IMG/VR virus record: IMGVR_UViG_3300035157_000042
Location: 1-22,323 of that record
DNA: 22,323 bases
Source of the DNA: a virus
Reading direction: 5' to 3' (one strand)
Part shown: one piece after another, positions 7,330 to 14,548 of the stretch
How the letters are laid out: every line of letters starts with the position of its first letter
Numbering within the stretch: position 1 is the first letter of the stretch
Notes under the pieces: model-generated
Database searches by the model: none
The model's input: the letters and a program-made list of their open reading frames with translations, nothing else
Told to the model about the DNA's origin: nothing
Translations under genes and position numbers: made by a program

Positions 7330-8693
7330 ATTTAGAAGTTACTATCCTTAGTAATTTAATCTACAATGAAAAGTATACTCGTAAGGTAATACCTTTTCTT
7401 AAGTCAAATTATTTTACTACTAAGACTCATAAAGTAATCTTCTTAGAGATACATGAGTATGTTGGTAACTATAATGCGTTACCTTCTTTGAATGCTTTGG
7501 GTATTGAATGTCAAGAACGTACTGATTTATCTGAAGATCAGTTTAAAGATGTCATGGAGGTACTGAATGCGTTATCGAAGGAGGAAACAGACTTTGATTG
7601 GATCGTTGATACAACAGAAAAGTGGTGTCAAGAGAGGGCGATTTATCTATCGCTTATGGAATCAGTTAAAATTGCAGACGGTCAGGATGAGAAGAGAGAT
7701 AAGGGAGCAATTCCACAAATACTAAGTGATGCATTAGGTGTATCATTTGATCAACATGTAGGTCATGACTACTTACAGAACTACCAAGAACGATTTGACT
7801 TTTACCACAAGAAAGAGGACAAGATTCCGTTTGATTTGGAATTTTTTAACCGCATTACAAAAGGTGGGATTCCAAATAAAACACTCAATATTGCTCTCGC
7901 TGGCACTGGTGTTGGTAAGTCTTTGTTTATGTGTCATGTCGCAAGCAGTGTGTTACTCCAAGGGAAGAACGTACTATACATCACGCTTGAGATGGCTGAG
8001 GAGAAGATTGCTGAAAGAATTGATGCTAATCTTTTAAATGTTCCTATTCAAAAGTTACCTGAATTACCTCATGTAATGTATGAGAATAAGATTAACAAGT
8101 TAATGAGAAAGACTAAAGGTAAGTTAATTATTAAAGAGTATCCAACTGCATCAGCACATGTAGGTCATTTCAAATCATTGTTACAAGAATTGTCGTTGAA
8201 AAGAAGTATAAAACCAGATATAATATTCATAGATTATCTTAATATCTGTGCTTCTCAAAGATATAAAGGATCTATTGTTAATTCGTATACTTATGTCAAA
8301 GCAATCGCAGAGGAACTTAGGGGTCTCGCAGTTGAGGCGAACGTTCCGATTGTATCTGCCACTCAAACTACTCGTAGCGGCTACGGTAGTAGCGATGTCG
8401 ACCTTACTGACACCTCTGAATCTTTTGGACTCCCTGCTACTGCTGACCTTATGTTTGCCCTTATTTCTACAGAAGAGTTGGAAGATCAGAATCAAATAAT
8501 GGTCAAGCAATTAAAGAATAGATACTATGACCCTACTCTAAACAAAAGATTTGTCGTAGGTATTGACAGATCTAAGATGAGGCTGTATGATGTCGATGAT
8601 GCTCAGAAAGATCTAGTTGATGCTGGTGCTGAAGAGCAAGTCGTTAAACAAGTACAGGGTAAAAAATCCTTTGCAGAACTAAAGTATGATTGA
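7326..8693 (+). CDS. 41: Replicative DNA helicase gp41 (DnaB-type)
   Basis: A 455-aa hexameric helicase of the gp41/DnaB family. The N-terminal helical domain (about 1-140) begins with a DnaB-like pattern ([24 protein letters not shown]). The RecA-like motor has Walker A AGTGVGKS at 192-199, the strand-glutamate YITLEMAEE (about 218-226) and Walker B IIFIDYLN at 299-306. It ends with a sensor region, VSATQTTRSGYG, and a basic arginine-finger part, VKQLKNRYYDP. It unwinds the fork and works with primase gp61, which in this window lies about 9.6 kb further downstream. The start overlaps the oxygenase by four bases and the end overlaps MazG by eight. Confidence 0.96.
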   Translation: MNLEVTILSNLIYNEKYTRKVIPFLKSNYFTTKTHKVIFLEIHEYVGNYNALPSLNALGIECQERTDLSEDQFKDVMEVLNALSKEETDFDWIVDTTEKWCQERAIYLSLMESVKIADGQDEKRDKGAIPQILSDALGVSFDQHVGHDYLQNYQERFDFYHKKEDKIPFDLEFFNRITKGGIPNKTLNIALAGTGVGKSLFMCHVASSVLLQGKNVLYITLEMAEEKIAERIDANLLNVPIQKLPELPHVMYENKINKLMRKTKGKLIIKEYPTASAHVGHFKSLLQELSLKRSIKPDIIFIDYLNICASQRYKGSIVNSYTYVKAIAEELRGLAVEANVPIVSATQTTRSGYGSSDVDLTDTSESFGLPATADLMFALISTEELEDQNQIMVKQLKNRYYDPTLNKRFVVGIDRSKMRLYDVDDAQKDLVDAGAEEQVVKQVQGKKSFAELKYD

Positions 8694-9087
8694 TTTTAAA
8701 CATTACGAAGAGTTTGTAGATGCTGTTACATCTGACAGTTCTAAAGACTTTGTAGCACTTGCTGATCGTTTAGGTGAACTTGATAGACAAGGTGCTAACA
8801 TTGAACGTCTTACCACTGCTGGTGTAGGACTTGCTGCTGAATCTGGTGAGTTCCTTGAGATCGTTAAGAAGATGGTCTTTCAAGGTAAGCCATGGAATGA
8901 GGATAACAGAGATCATCTTATCATTGAGTTGGGTGATGTTATGTGGTATGTTGCTCAAGCATGTATGGCACTAGAGATTGATTTTGAAGATGTTATTGAA
9001 GGTAATATTAAGAAACTAGAGAAGAGATATCCAGGTGGTAGTTTTACCATTAGAAATTCTGAAAACCGTGCAGTAGGAGATAGGTAA
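8686..9087 (+). CDS. mazG: MazG-like nucleoside triphosphate pyrophosphohydrolase
   Basis: A 133-aa all-alpha NTP pyrophosphatase. The metal-binding motifs are present: E52-x-x-E55-x-x-E58 in AAESGEFLEIVKK, and E81-x-x-D84 in ELGDVMWYVAQ. The C-terminal helix GNIKKLEKRYPGG is typical of the family. MazG enzymes hydrolyse (d)NTPs to monophosphates and PPi. Cyanophage MazG was once thought to lower ppGpp, but the one studied did not act on it and preferred deoxynucleotides such as dGTP/dCTP. A role in dNTP recycling from host DNA would fit the nearby nrdA and nrdB. The start overlaps gp41 by eight bases. The stop (TAATG) overlaps a micro-ORF by one base, with AGGAG serving that next gene. Confidence 0.93.
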   Translation: MIDFKHYEEFVDAVTSDSSKDFVALADRLGELDRQGANIERLTTAGVGLAAESGEFLEIVKKMVFQGKPWNEDNRDHLIIELGDVMWYVAQACMALEIDFEDVIEGNIKKLEKRYPGGSFTIRNSENRAVGDR

Positions 9088-9176
9088 TGCATTTAGTTCT
9101 ACCTATCATTTGCATTGGACTTATTGTTTTAGTCATAGTGTATTCAGTTATTAATAGATATGATCCTCACACATGA
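9087..9176 (+). CDS. 29-aa single-membrane-segment micro-ORF
   Basis: ATG 9087 follows AGGAGATAGGTA, a strong ribosome site, and overlaps the mazG stop by one base. The 29-residue product is mostly one hydrophobic segment (LVLPIICIGLIVLVIVYSVI, residues 3-22) followed by a short polar tail (NRYDPHT). It ends at TGA 9174-9176, overlapping the next start by ATGA. It looks like a tiny membrane protein. The family is unknown. Couplings on both sides and the good ribosome site support translation. It is below the length that automated annotation usually keeps. Confidence 0.7.
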   Translation: MHLVLPIICIGLIVLVIVYSVINRYDPHT

Positions 9177-9862
9177 ATAACGCAGACAGATACCTACCAT
9201 TATTCGCATCTAATGTATTCCAACTTCATATAGATTATGATCTAGATGTATTGAAAACTAATAAGAGTTTTATCTATGCAGCTAATCAGAATAAGAAGTA
9301 TGAGTCTGAGAATTATAGAGCATTGGAAATGTTTCCAAATGTTAGAGATCATCTTATAAACAGATTTAAAGAACTTGCTCATAATTTTTTAAAGTTAGAG
9401 TCTGATTTTGTTATAACTACATCTTGGTTTACTATTACTGAAGAAGGTGATGGAGGTGATTCACATTATCATTTCCATAAGAATAGTTTTTATAGTGGTG
9501 TATTATATTACGATGAGTATAAAGAAGATAGTGCTCCTATAGAATTCATGACTCCTTTGGAGTTTCATTCTGATTTTTATATGGAACCAAGAGAATATGA
9601 TTTAGCTACTTCAACTTCTTGGAAAATATATCCTAAGAAAAATATGCTTGTACTATTTCCAAGTTACTTAAAGCATCAGGTAGGAAAACATATAGGAACT
9701 GACCCAAGATATTCTTTAGCATTTAATATTGTTCCTACAGGATCTTATGGTACATCAGATTCTTCTGTTCATACTGAATGGTTAACTGGAACATCAACAA
9801 CACATGAATTAGAGATGGGTTATAGAGTTCTTGGGGGTAAAAAATATATTGCTGATAATTGA
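9173..9862 (+). CDS. Putative 2OG-Fe(II) oxygenase, YhhC/TIGR02466-like
   Basis: A 229-aa protein with the pattern of the phage-associated putative 2OG-Fe(II) oxygenase family. The signature HYHFHKNSFYSGVLYY (about 98-113) compares with the family's H.H-P-x-S-x-x-SGVYY. The beta strand NMLVLFPSYLKHQV brings the distal histidine H168, and R179-Y-S-x-A-F-N (RYSLAFNIVP) is the 2OG-binding end. After the core there is a Ser/Thr/Gly-rich tail. The substrate is unknown. The start overlaps the 29-aa membrane gene by ATGA. The next oxygenase gene overlaps its last 32 bases, so these two enzymes are made from one message. The DNA here is AT-rich with strongly T/A-ending codons, unlike the replication genes. 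Confidence 0.75.
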   Translation: MNNADRYLPLFASNVFQLHIDYDLDVLKTNKSFIYAANQNKKYESENYRALEMFPNVRDHLINRFKELAHNFLKLESDFVITTSWFTITEEGDGGDSHYHFHKNSFYSGVLYYDEYKEDSAPIEFMTPLEFHSDFYMEPREYDLATSTSWKIYPKKNMLVLFPSYLKHQVGKHIGTDPRYSLAFNIVPTGSYGTSDSSVHTEWLTGTSTTHELEMGYRVLGGKKYIADN

Positions 9863-10361
9863 TGATTTTTTAAATCATAAAGACTTCGAGAAAGTCTTTA
9901 TGAAATATTCTGTTGGTGGTGATCAAAGTATATGGGGGATACAAAGAGGTGGAAATAATCATAGAGGATCAGAGTTTTTATTTTCTCATATAAAAGATGA
10001 TCCTTTCTTTACTGATTATTTGTTTTCCAAAGTTGTTGATAAATTAGATAAAGGTTCATATGAATTAGAAAGAGTATATTTTAATGGTCAATGGAGTGGA
10101 AGAGAATCAGATTTACATAAAGATGGGTGTGATATAACAGCACTACTTTATATGCATAACAGATATGAGTATGGATGGGGTGGATTTACTGAGATTATAA
10201 CTAAACCTAATCCAATTTTAATACATCCTATACCTAATAGATTATTAATATTTCCTGGTATGAATTCACATAAGGCATACTCTTTTGCATATCAAACATG
10301 TCCTTTAAGAGTTACTTTGGCTTTTAAAATACATAGTATTGATACTGTTAATAAATTATGA
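9831..10361 (+). CDS. Putative 2OG-Fe(II) oxygenase with non-ATG start
   Basis: A protein of up to 176 aa with the dioxygenase pattern: HxD at H96-D98 (ESDLHKDGCD), a central sheet (DITALLYMHN, then GWGGFTEII), the strand NRLLIFPGMNSHKA with distal H147, and R160 in LRVTLAFKIHS for 2-oxoglutarate. The start is uncertain. No ATG occurs in frame until codon 24, which would cut off the usual N-terminal strand (ILLIIDDFL). TTG at 9831 or 9849 is therefore likely; GGGGGT at 9833-9838 could serve the latter. The gene begins inside the end of the preceding oxygenase in another frame. The stop overlaps the next gene by ATGA. Very AT-rich, like its neighbour. The substrate is unknown. Confidence 0.75.
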   Translation: MGVKNILLIIDDFLNHKDFEKVFMKYSVGGDQSIWGIQRGGNNHRGSEFLFSHIKDDPFFTDYLFSKVVDKLDKGSYELERVYFNGQWSGRESDLHKDGCDITALLYMHNRYEYGWGGFTEIITKPNPILIHPIPNRLLIFPGMNSHKAYSFAYQTCPLRVTLAFKIHSIDTVNKL

Positions 10362-10564
10362 AAGAAGATGCTATTTCAGATGCTTGGTCAGAGTCTAGAA
10401 TAGATAAACCAAAGAAGTATAACATGCCTATTTGGTTAACTGATGAGGATTTTGATTATATTGTTTTAGCACTTTGGAAGTGTCGTAAGAATTCTGGAGA
10501 ACCTAAATGTACTGAGTTATATAATAGATTTAAACAAATACAAGACGCTGCTAAGAATAAATAA
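10358..10564 (+). CDS. Small conserved-type hypothetical protein
   Basis: A 68-aa protein starting at ATG 10358 inside the stop of the oxygenase gene (ATGA). It has an acidic start (MKEDAISDAWSES), then PIWLTDEDFDYIVLALWKCRK and a helical basic end (ELYNRFKQIQDAAKNK). No domain is recognised. Two cysteines (in WKCRK and PKCTE) are too few for a typical zinc finger by themselves. It is the last gene of the accessory run. Its stop codon lies within the late promoter box at 10556-10563, so it is not part of the late unit that follows. Confidence 0.7.
   Translation: MKEDAISDAWSESRIDKPKKYNMPIWLTDEDFDYIVLALWKCRKNSGEPKCTELYNRFKQIQDAAKNK
10556..10563 (+). promoter_or_regulatory. T4-type late promoter box overlapping a stop codon
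   Basis: The octamer AATAAATA fits the late promoter consensus NATAAATA of T4-like cyanophages (T4: TATAAATA). It overlaps the stop codon of the 68-aa gene. Transcription would start about 10 bases downstream, just before the ribosome site CAGGAG (10567-10572), with ATG at 10588. The following genes look late/structural, which agrees. Confidence 0.65.
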
Positions 10565-10587
10565 CTCAGGAGACCTGTGTCTGACTA

Positions 10588-11916
10588 ATGGCAATAAAAC
10601 AAGAGAGTGATCTACTTAAATTAAACAGAGCACTTCAAGAATTTCAAAGGAATGCTAAGGACATTGATGATGTTGAAGAACAAGTCAAGGTAAAACAAGC
10701 TGGAAAGACTGTAGTAAAATATAATGTTATGACAACCGACAGAGAAACTTCTCGTGATCGGGTAGAGAAAGCATTGAAGAAAGAGTTTAATGGGTTAGTT
10801 AAACGTGAGCAGCTATCTGTATCATCGATGGCATGCACGGTTATAAATGCAAAGGATAAGATGAAATATGTTTTCATCTATAAACCAACTAAGGGTGGTA
10901 TGTCACAGACCACTTTGAATTCTTCTATAACAGAATTATATCCATGCATAGCATTTGAAAAAGGTATAAAGATTACTGCAGCATCAAAGATGGAGGTTAA
11001 AAAATTCCATCAAAAGATAGAGGCTGCATGGAGTAAAGATTTGAAATGTTTTGTGAATGATAAGGATGCATTAGCAGGTAGAGATTTTATTGCTAATGCT
11101 GAGAGAGGTAAGTTTGAGGAGAAGATTAAGAACGCAATTAATATATTGAGATGGTTACAAGGAGTAAATAGAAAGCACAAGATTAAGAAAGTTGTTTGGG
11201 GTTATCGTGCTAAACCCAAAGGCATTATGAGTAATCATCCTGGAGATATATTTGTACAGTTTATGAATGATAAGTGGTTAGGTGTTTCACTTAAAGCAGG
11301 TAGTGAAAAAACTAATGAACCAAAACTAAACACGTATGTCAAACCTATCTTTGATTTTTTTGATAAGACTAAAGATTATGATAAGATAAAAGATAAATTA
11401 TGGCCTCAGTATATGGAGATACCTGGTATAGAAGAGGAGGATAAGTCTAAGTGGGGTAAGAATGATCTAGCATTAAAGACATATGTATTTGAAAAAGCAG
11501 ATAGGGAATCTGAGAAGAAGTATAATGAATTGTATGATAAGAATCTTGCAATCATTAAAGATGAATTGATTAAACTTATAGGTGATCCAAAGAATTTTCA
11601 GAAAGCAAAGGCATGGATTACAGAAAAGGTAGCACAACAGCAGCAAGATGTACCTTTAGTTGTTGTTAAGGCTACTCAATATACAGCAAGAAGGGATAAG
11701 GCAAGTGATCTTCTTGTTGAAGCAGTTGCTGCTGTTAAAAAAATCAGTGCAGAGATAACACAGGTGGGTGGAAAGCAAGCCTTTACTGTCAAATTAGTTG
11801 ATGGTACTAAAGTTAAGATGGATTTTACTGCTCGTACTAATAAGGTGGGTGCTAATCATAAGATGGGACAGTTTACTAACCTTGCGGTGAAATTTAATAA
11901 GGTCAGCCAGATATAG
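10588..11916 (+). CDS. 442-aa protein with possible PD-(D/E)XK nuclease-like core
   Basis: Not a family I can name with certainty. The N-terminal half (1-130) is mixed alpha/beta and basic. It contains YVFIYKPTKGGMSQTTLNSS (94-113), a glycine/threonine-rich loop, followed by ITELYPCIAF. The middle has HPGDIFVQF (217-225) and WLGVSLKAGS (230-239). D220 followed 16 residues later by K236 in a strand, preceded by S-L, resembles the D...(E/S)xK arrangement of PD-(D/E)XK nucleases. A long charged helical region (260-345) and a C-terminal beta-rich domain (395-442) follow. The start ATG lies 24 bases after a late promoter box. A weak ribosome site (CAGGAG) is about 15 bases upstream, which is long spacing. 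The nuclease call is inference from one motif pair; this could also be a structural or terminase-related protein. Confidence 0.55.
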   Translation: MAIKQESDLLKLNRALQEFQRNAKDIDDVEEQVKVKQAGKTVVKYNVMTTDRETSRDRVEKALKKEFNGLVKREQLSVSSMACTVINAKDKMKYVFIYKPTKGGMSQTTLNSSITELYPCIAFEKGIKITAASKMEVKKFHQKIEAAWSKDLKCFVNDKDALAGRDFIANAERGKFEEKIKNAINILRWLQGVNRKHKIKKVVWGYRAKPKGIMSNHPGDIFVQFMNDKWLGVSLKAGSEKTNEPKLNTYVKPIFDFFDKTKDYDKIKDKLWPQYMEIPGIEEEDKSKWGKNDLALKTYVFEKADRESEKKYNELYDKNLAIIKDELIKLIGDPKNFQKAKAWITEKVAQQQQDVPLVVVKATQYTARRDKASDLLVEAVAAVKKISAEITQVGGKQAFTVKLVDGTKVKMDFTARTNKVGANHKMGQFTNLAVKFNKVSQI

Positions 11917-11984
11917 AACTGGCACACTACTGTCCCACGACCCTCTGAAATGGATTATAATACAGGGGTATTCGAGACACACAC
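11917..11984 (+). promoter_or_regulatory. Intergenic region with a sigma70-like -10 element
   Basis: This is a 68-base gap in an otherwise closely packed genome. TATAAT at 11956-11961 is a perfect -10 hexamer. The -35 position (about 11933-11938) shows no TTGACA, so any promoter would depend on an activator. A small hairpin (GCCAG 11906-11910 with CTGGC 11919-11923) straddles the stop of the preceding gene but has no T-run. The start at 11985 has no close ribosome site; GGGG at 11964-11967 is too far upstream. The region looks regulatory, and the exact signal is unsure. Confidence 0.4.
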
Positions 11985-12929
11985 ATGCCAAACAAGCACC
12001 TTCGTCATCCAGAAGATTCAGTTTTACACGGAAGGAAGGTAGTTTGGGAGACACTAAAAGAATTGGTTAAGGCAACGAGGTTGTCTGTCAAATGGGATGG
12101 AGCACCTGCTATAGTATGGGGTACTAACCCTGCTAATGGACAGTTCTTTGTTGGTACTAAGTCAGTCTTTAATAAGAGAAGAGTATTAATAAACTATACT
12201 GTTGATGATATAACAACTAATCATAAAGGACCAGTGGCAGATATTCTTAAGTTGTGCTTGGAGTATCTTCCTAGAACTGATAAGATCTATCAGGGAGACT
12301 GGATAGGTGTTGGTATGTCAGGTAGATTGTACCAACCTAATACTATTGAGTATCTCTTTCCAGAGGAGATTCCGCAGAAGATAGTTGTTGCACCTCACAC
12401 AGAGTATACTGAGGTCACTCCTGAAGCGGAGGGGAAGATTGGTTTAACCTTAGAATCAACTGAGGATTGTTTCTTTGTTGATACTAACAATGCAACTATC
12501 AAGCCACCACTAGGATGGAGACACTTGATACAATTCATCATTCCTGTATGGAAGATGAAAGCACCTGTTAAGAAGAAGGGATATAATTATTATTTGATGG
12601 AGATTTCTAAGCACATAAACAGTTATGTTTCCGTGGGTTGGTGGGAAGATATGTCTGCTGAACAGATGTACTCTGAGTTAGATGATAAATATAAGAGTGA
12701 GGTTAATGTCTATACCTTTAAGGTGTGGTTTATGATCCTCGAATTGAAGCAGCGTCTACTAGATGCAATTGTGGTACATGGAAATGTTGAATGTTTTATC
12801 AATGGAGATCCCTCCAAGCATGAAGGGTTCGTGATTGTTTCTGAAAATCCATACAAGATTGTAGATCGTTGGGAATTTAGTAAAGCAAACTTTAATCTAG
12901 ATAGAAATTGGTCCTATGAAGAAGTTTAG
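11985..12929 (+). CDS. Ligase-like covalent nucleotidyltransferase (KxDG), putative
   Basis: A 314-aa protein showing the motif order of the DNA/RNA ligase and capping-enzyme superfamily. K36-W-D-G39 (LSVKWDGAPAIVWG) is motif I with the lysine that would take AMP. YQGDWIG (102-108) sits where motif III (GE/GD) is expected. HEGFVIVS (279-286) is motif IV (EGxV). YKIVDRWEFSKANF (290-303) gives motif V and a basic end. Length and spacing fit a compact RNA-ligase-like enzyme, with no OB domain seen. The family appears in cyanophages as an uncharacterised conserved protein (I believe DUF6267). The reaction, whether nucleic-acid joining, repair or protein AMPylation, is not known. Its last 14 bases overlap the next gene, itself a nucleotide-transfer enzyme, which suggests a shared job. 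Confidence 0.72.
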   Translation: MPNKHLRHPEDSVLHGRKVVWETLKELVKATRLSVKWDGAPAIVWGTNPANGQFFVGTKSVFNKRRVLINYTVDDITTNHKGPVADILKLCLEYLPRTDKIYQGDWIGVGMSGRLYQPNTIEYLFPEEIPQKIVVAPHTEYTEVTPEAEGKIGLTLESTEDCFFVDTNNATIKPPLGWRHLIQFIIPVWKMKAPVKKKGYNYYLMEISKHINSYVSVGWWEDMSAEQMYSELDDKYKSEVNVYTFKVWFMILELKQRLLDAIVVHGNVECFINGDPSKHEGFVIVSENPYKIVDRWEFSKANFNLDRNWSYEEV

Positions 12930-14055
12930 TGCATTCTTGAAGGAGGCTAAAAAGTCTCTTGCTGCACAGGAAGCTGAAAAGTTGCAACTTACCCATGTAG
13001 GTTACGGTAAATTTGCCGATGTTAGAGGCAACGTAACTCATATGAGTAAGGCAGGTAAACTTATTAAACTTAGTCCTCAAGAGATAGCAAATCAAAATGG
13101 AACTGCACCCCCAGAAGAAGAAGGAGGCCAGACTCAGAGCGATCAAGGTGCGATATCTATTACTTTCGGAAGATTTAATCCACCTACTATTGGGCATGAA
13201 GCTTTAATTAAAAAGGTAGCACAATCAGGAAAGGGTGGTGAGTATAGAATCTATCCTAGTAGGACAGAAGATCCTAAGAAGAACCCATTGGATGTTGGTT
13301 CTAAGATAGGTTTTATGAAGCAAGCATATCCAGATCATGCTGATGCTATACAGAATAATGAAGAGATGAGAACTATATTTGATGTGCTTAAAACTGTTGG
13401 AGATGAGGGATATAGTGAGGTTAATATAGTAGTTGGTGGTGATAGAGTTAGTGAGTTTACTTCATTGGCAACAAAGTATAATGGTAACCTTTATAATTTT
13501 GATCAGATCAATGTAGTATCTGCTGGTGATCGTGATCCAGATGCGGATGGTGTAGAAGGTATGTCTGCATCTAAGTTGCGTAAAGCTGCTGCTGATAATG
13601 ATGGTGCAACCTTTGTTAAGGGACTTACTAAAGCAATGAGTCCTGAGAATCAGGAGAAGTTATTTAAGGCAGTGCAGAAGGGTATGCAAGTACAAGTTCA
13701 AGAGGATTTTAGTGAACTTTCTTATCAATTATATGAGATTGCACCTAAATTAGATGAGAAGGGTTTGAGAGAGGCATACTTCGATGGCGAAATATTTAAA
13801 GAAGGATCAATTGTCGAGAACATCAACACAGGGATCCTTTCTAAGATTGTTAGTCGTGGTAGCAATTACGTCATCTCTATTGATGAGCATGATAATATTT
13901 TTCGTGGGTGGTTAAAGGATATTATAGAAGTTAAGGATTATAGTGACCCATCTAGTCGTGAGTGGGGTACTGATAGTCTTACTAATTACGTTAAGAAACT
14001 TACTCCAGGAGAGTTTGTAAAGAAGATAAATAAAAAGGACAAGACCTCTCAATAA
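12916..14055 (+). CDS. HIGH-type nucleotidyltransferase with capsid-targeting-like N-terminus
   Basis: A 379-aa, multi-domain protein. Residues 1-14 (MKKFSAFLKEAKKS) resemble the capsid-targeting sequence of T4 internal head proteins (MKTYQEFIAEA), with a gp21-type cleavage site L-K-E|A after residue 10. A small domain follows (about 22-53: LTHVGYGKFADVRGNVTH). The enzyme core (78-230) has GRFNPPTIGH at 85-94, the HxGH-type motif of NMN adenylyltransferases and cytidylyltransferases, VGGDR at 173-177, and GMSASKLR at 215-222, matching their SxTxxR motif. A C-terminal SH3/KOW-like barrel (about 290-340) contains GSIVENINTG and ending FRGWLKDIIEV. It would transfer a nucleotide to a phosphate acceptor such as NMN; the true substrate is unknown. 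It may be packaged in the head. The GATAAATA box near its end probably serves the next gene. Confidence 0.8.
   Translation: MKKFSAFLKEAKKSLAAQEAEKLQLTHVGYGKFADVRGNVTHMSKAGKLIKLSPQEIANQNGTAPPEEEGGQTQSDQGAISITFGRFNPPTIGHEALIKKVAQSGKGGEYRIYPSRTEDPKKNPLDVGSKIGFMKQAYPDHADAIQNNEEMRTIFDVLKTVGDEGYSEVNIVVGGDRVSEFTSLATKYNGNLYNFDQINVVSAGDRDPDADGVEGMSASKLRKAAADNDGATFVKGLTKAMSPENQEKLFKAVQKGMQVQVQEDFSELSYQLYEIAPKLDEKGLREAYFDGEIFKEGSIVENINTGILSKIVSRGSNYVISIDEHDNIFRGWLKDIIEVKDYSDPSSREWGTDSLTNYVKKLTPGEFVKKINKKDKTSQ
14025..14032 (+). promoter_or_regulatory. Possible late promoter box before the charged protein
   Basis: GATAAATA matches NATAAATA and lies 24 bases upstream of the ATG at 14057, the same distance as between the box at 10556-10563 and its ATG. 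It lies inside the 3' end of the preceding coding region (Ile-Asn-Lys codons), so a chance match in AT-rich DNA is possible. The equal spacing raises its likelihood. Confidence 0.45.
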
Positions 14056-14056
14056 C

Positions 14057-14548
14057 ATGTTACACACCAATAGAAATCCACTTCCTGATATGACTGATGC
14101 ACTTAAGAAAGTGTATGAGGATGAGAAGTATGGGTATGATAAAGATGGGAACTCTAAGAACCCTAAAGATAAGAAAAAAGCACGTTGGCAAGACGACGAT
14201 GGTGATGGTAAGTGGTACGAGAAAAGTGATGTAGATGGTAAGGTCTCCAAGAGAGAGAAGGAAGAGAAGAAGAAAAATCAAAAGGAAGAAGTGGAGATTG
14301 TTAACGAAATCTCTCCTGACCTAGCACTTAAGGCTTCTAAGGAAGCAGATAAGAAGCGTGGGAAACTCGCTGTTGCTGGTGACAAGGAAGGTGCTGCTAA
14401 GAAGTCTGCTCAAGCTTCAAGACTATACAAAGCACAAGCTAAGAAGAGACTTAACAGAGAAGAGACTGAGATCATTGATGATCTAGTAGAGTCTGGTCTG
14501 TTTAGTGATGAAGAAATTAAAGCTATTCTAGATTTAGAGGAGGAGTGA
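14057..14548 (+). CDS. Charged structural-type protein with Ca-loop-like motif
   Basis: A 163-aa, highly charged protein. RWQDDDGDGKWYE (43-55) resembles a calcium-binding loop of the DxDxDGxxxE (excalibur/EF-hand-like) type. A lysine-rich linker follows. Then comes an Ala/Lys helical segment starting EISPDLALKASKEADKKRG, and an acidic C-terminal helix ending AILDLEEE. No enzyme domain is seen. It lies between a nucleotidyltransferase with a capsid-targeting-like start and a histone-like protein, so it may be an internal or core head protein. The late promoter box at 14025 may drive it. The stop overlaps the next start by one base (TGATG). Its own ribosome site is weak. Confidence 0.65.
   Translation: MLHTNRNPLPDMTDALKKVYEDEKYGYDKDGNSKNPKDKKKARWQDDDGDGKWYEKSDVDGKVSKREKEEKKKNQKEEVEIVNEISPDLALKASKEADKKRGKLAVAGDKEGAAKKSAQASRLYKAQAKKRLNREETEIIDDLVESGLFSDEEIKAILDLEEE

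Noticed and set aside
11906-11923. GCCAG/CTGGC hairpin at the end of the 442-aa gene as a terminator
   Set aside because: Five-base stem, eight-base loop and no following T-run; kept only as part of the intergenic description.
11919-11984. Possible tRNA or structured RNA because of GGGGTATTCGAG
   Set aside because: Only a T-loop-like piece; no acceptor or anticodon stems can be matched.
12684-12691. GATAAATA match in the ligase-like gene
   Set aside because: Far (about 225 bases) from the next start and within coding DNA; likely chance.
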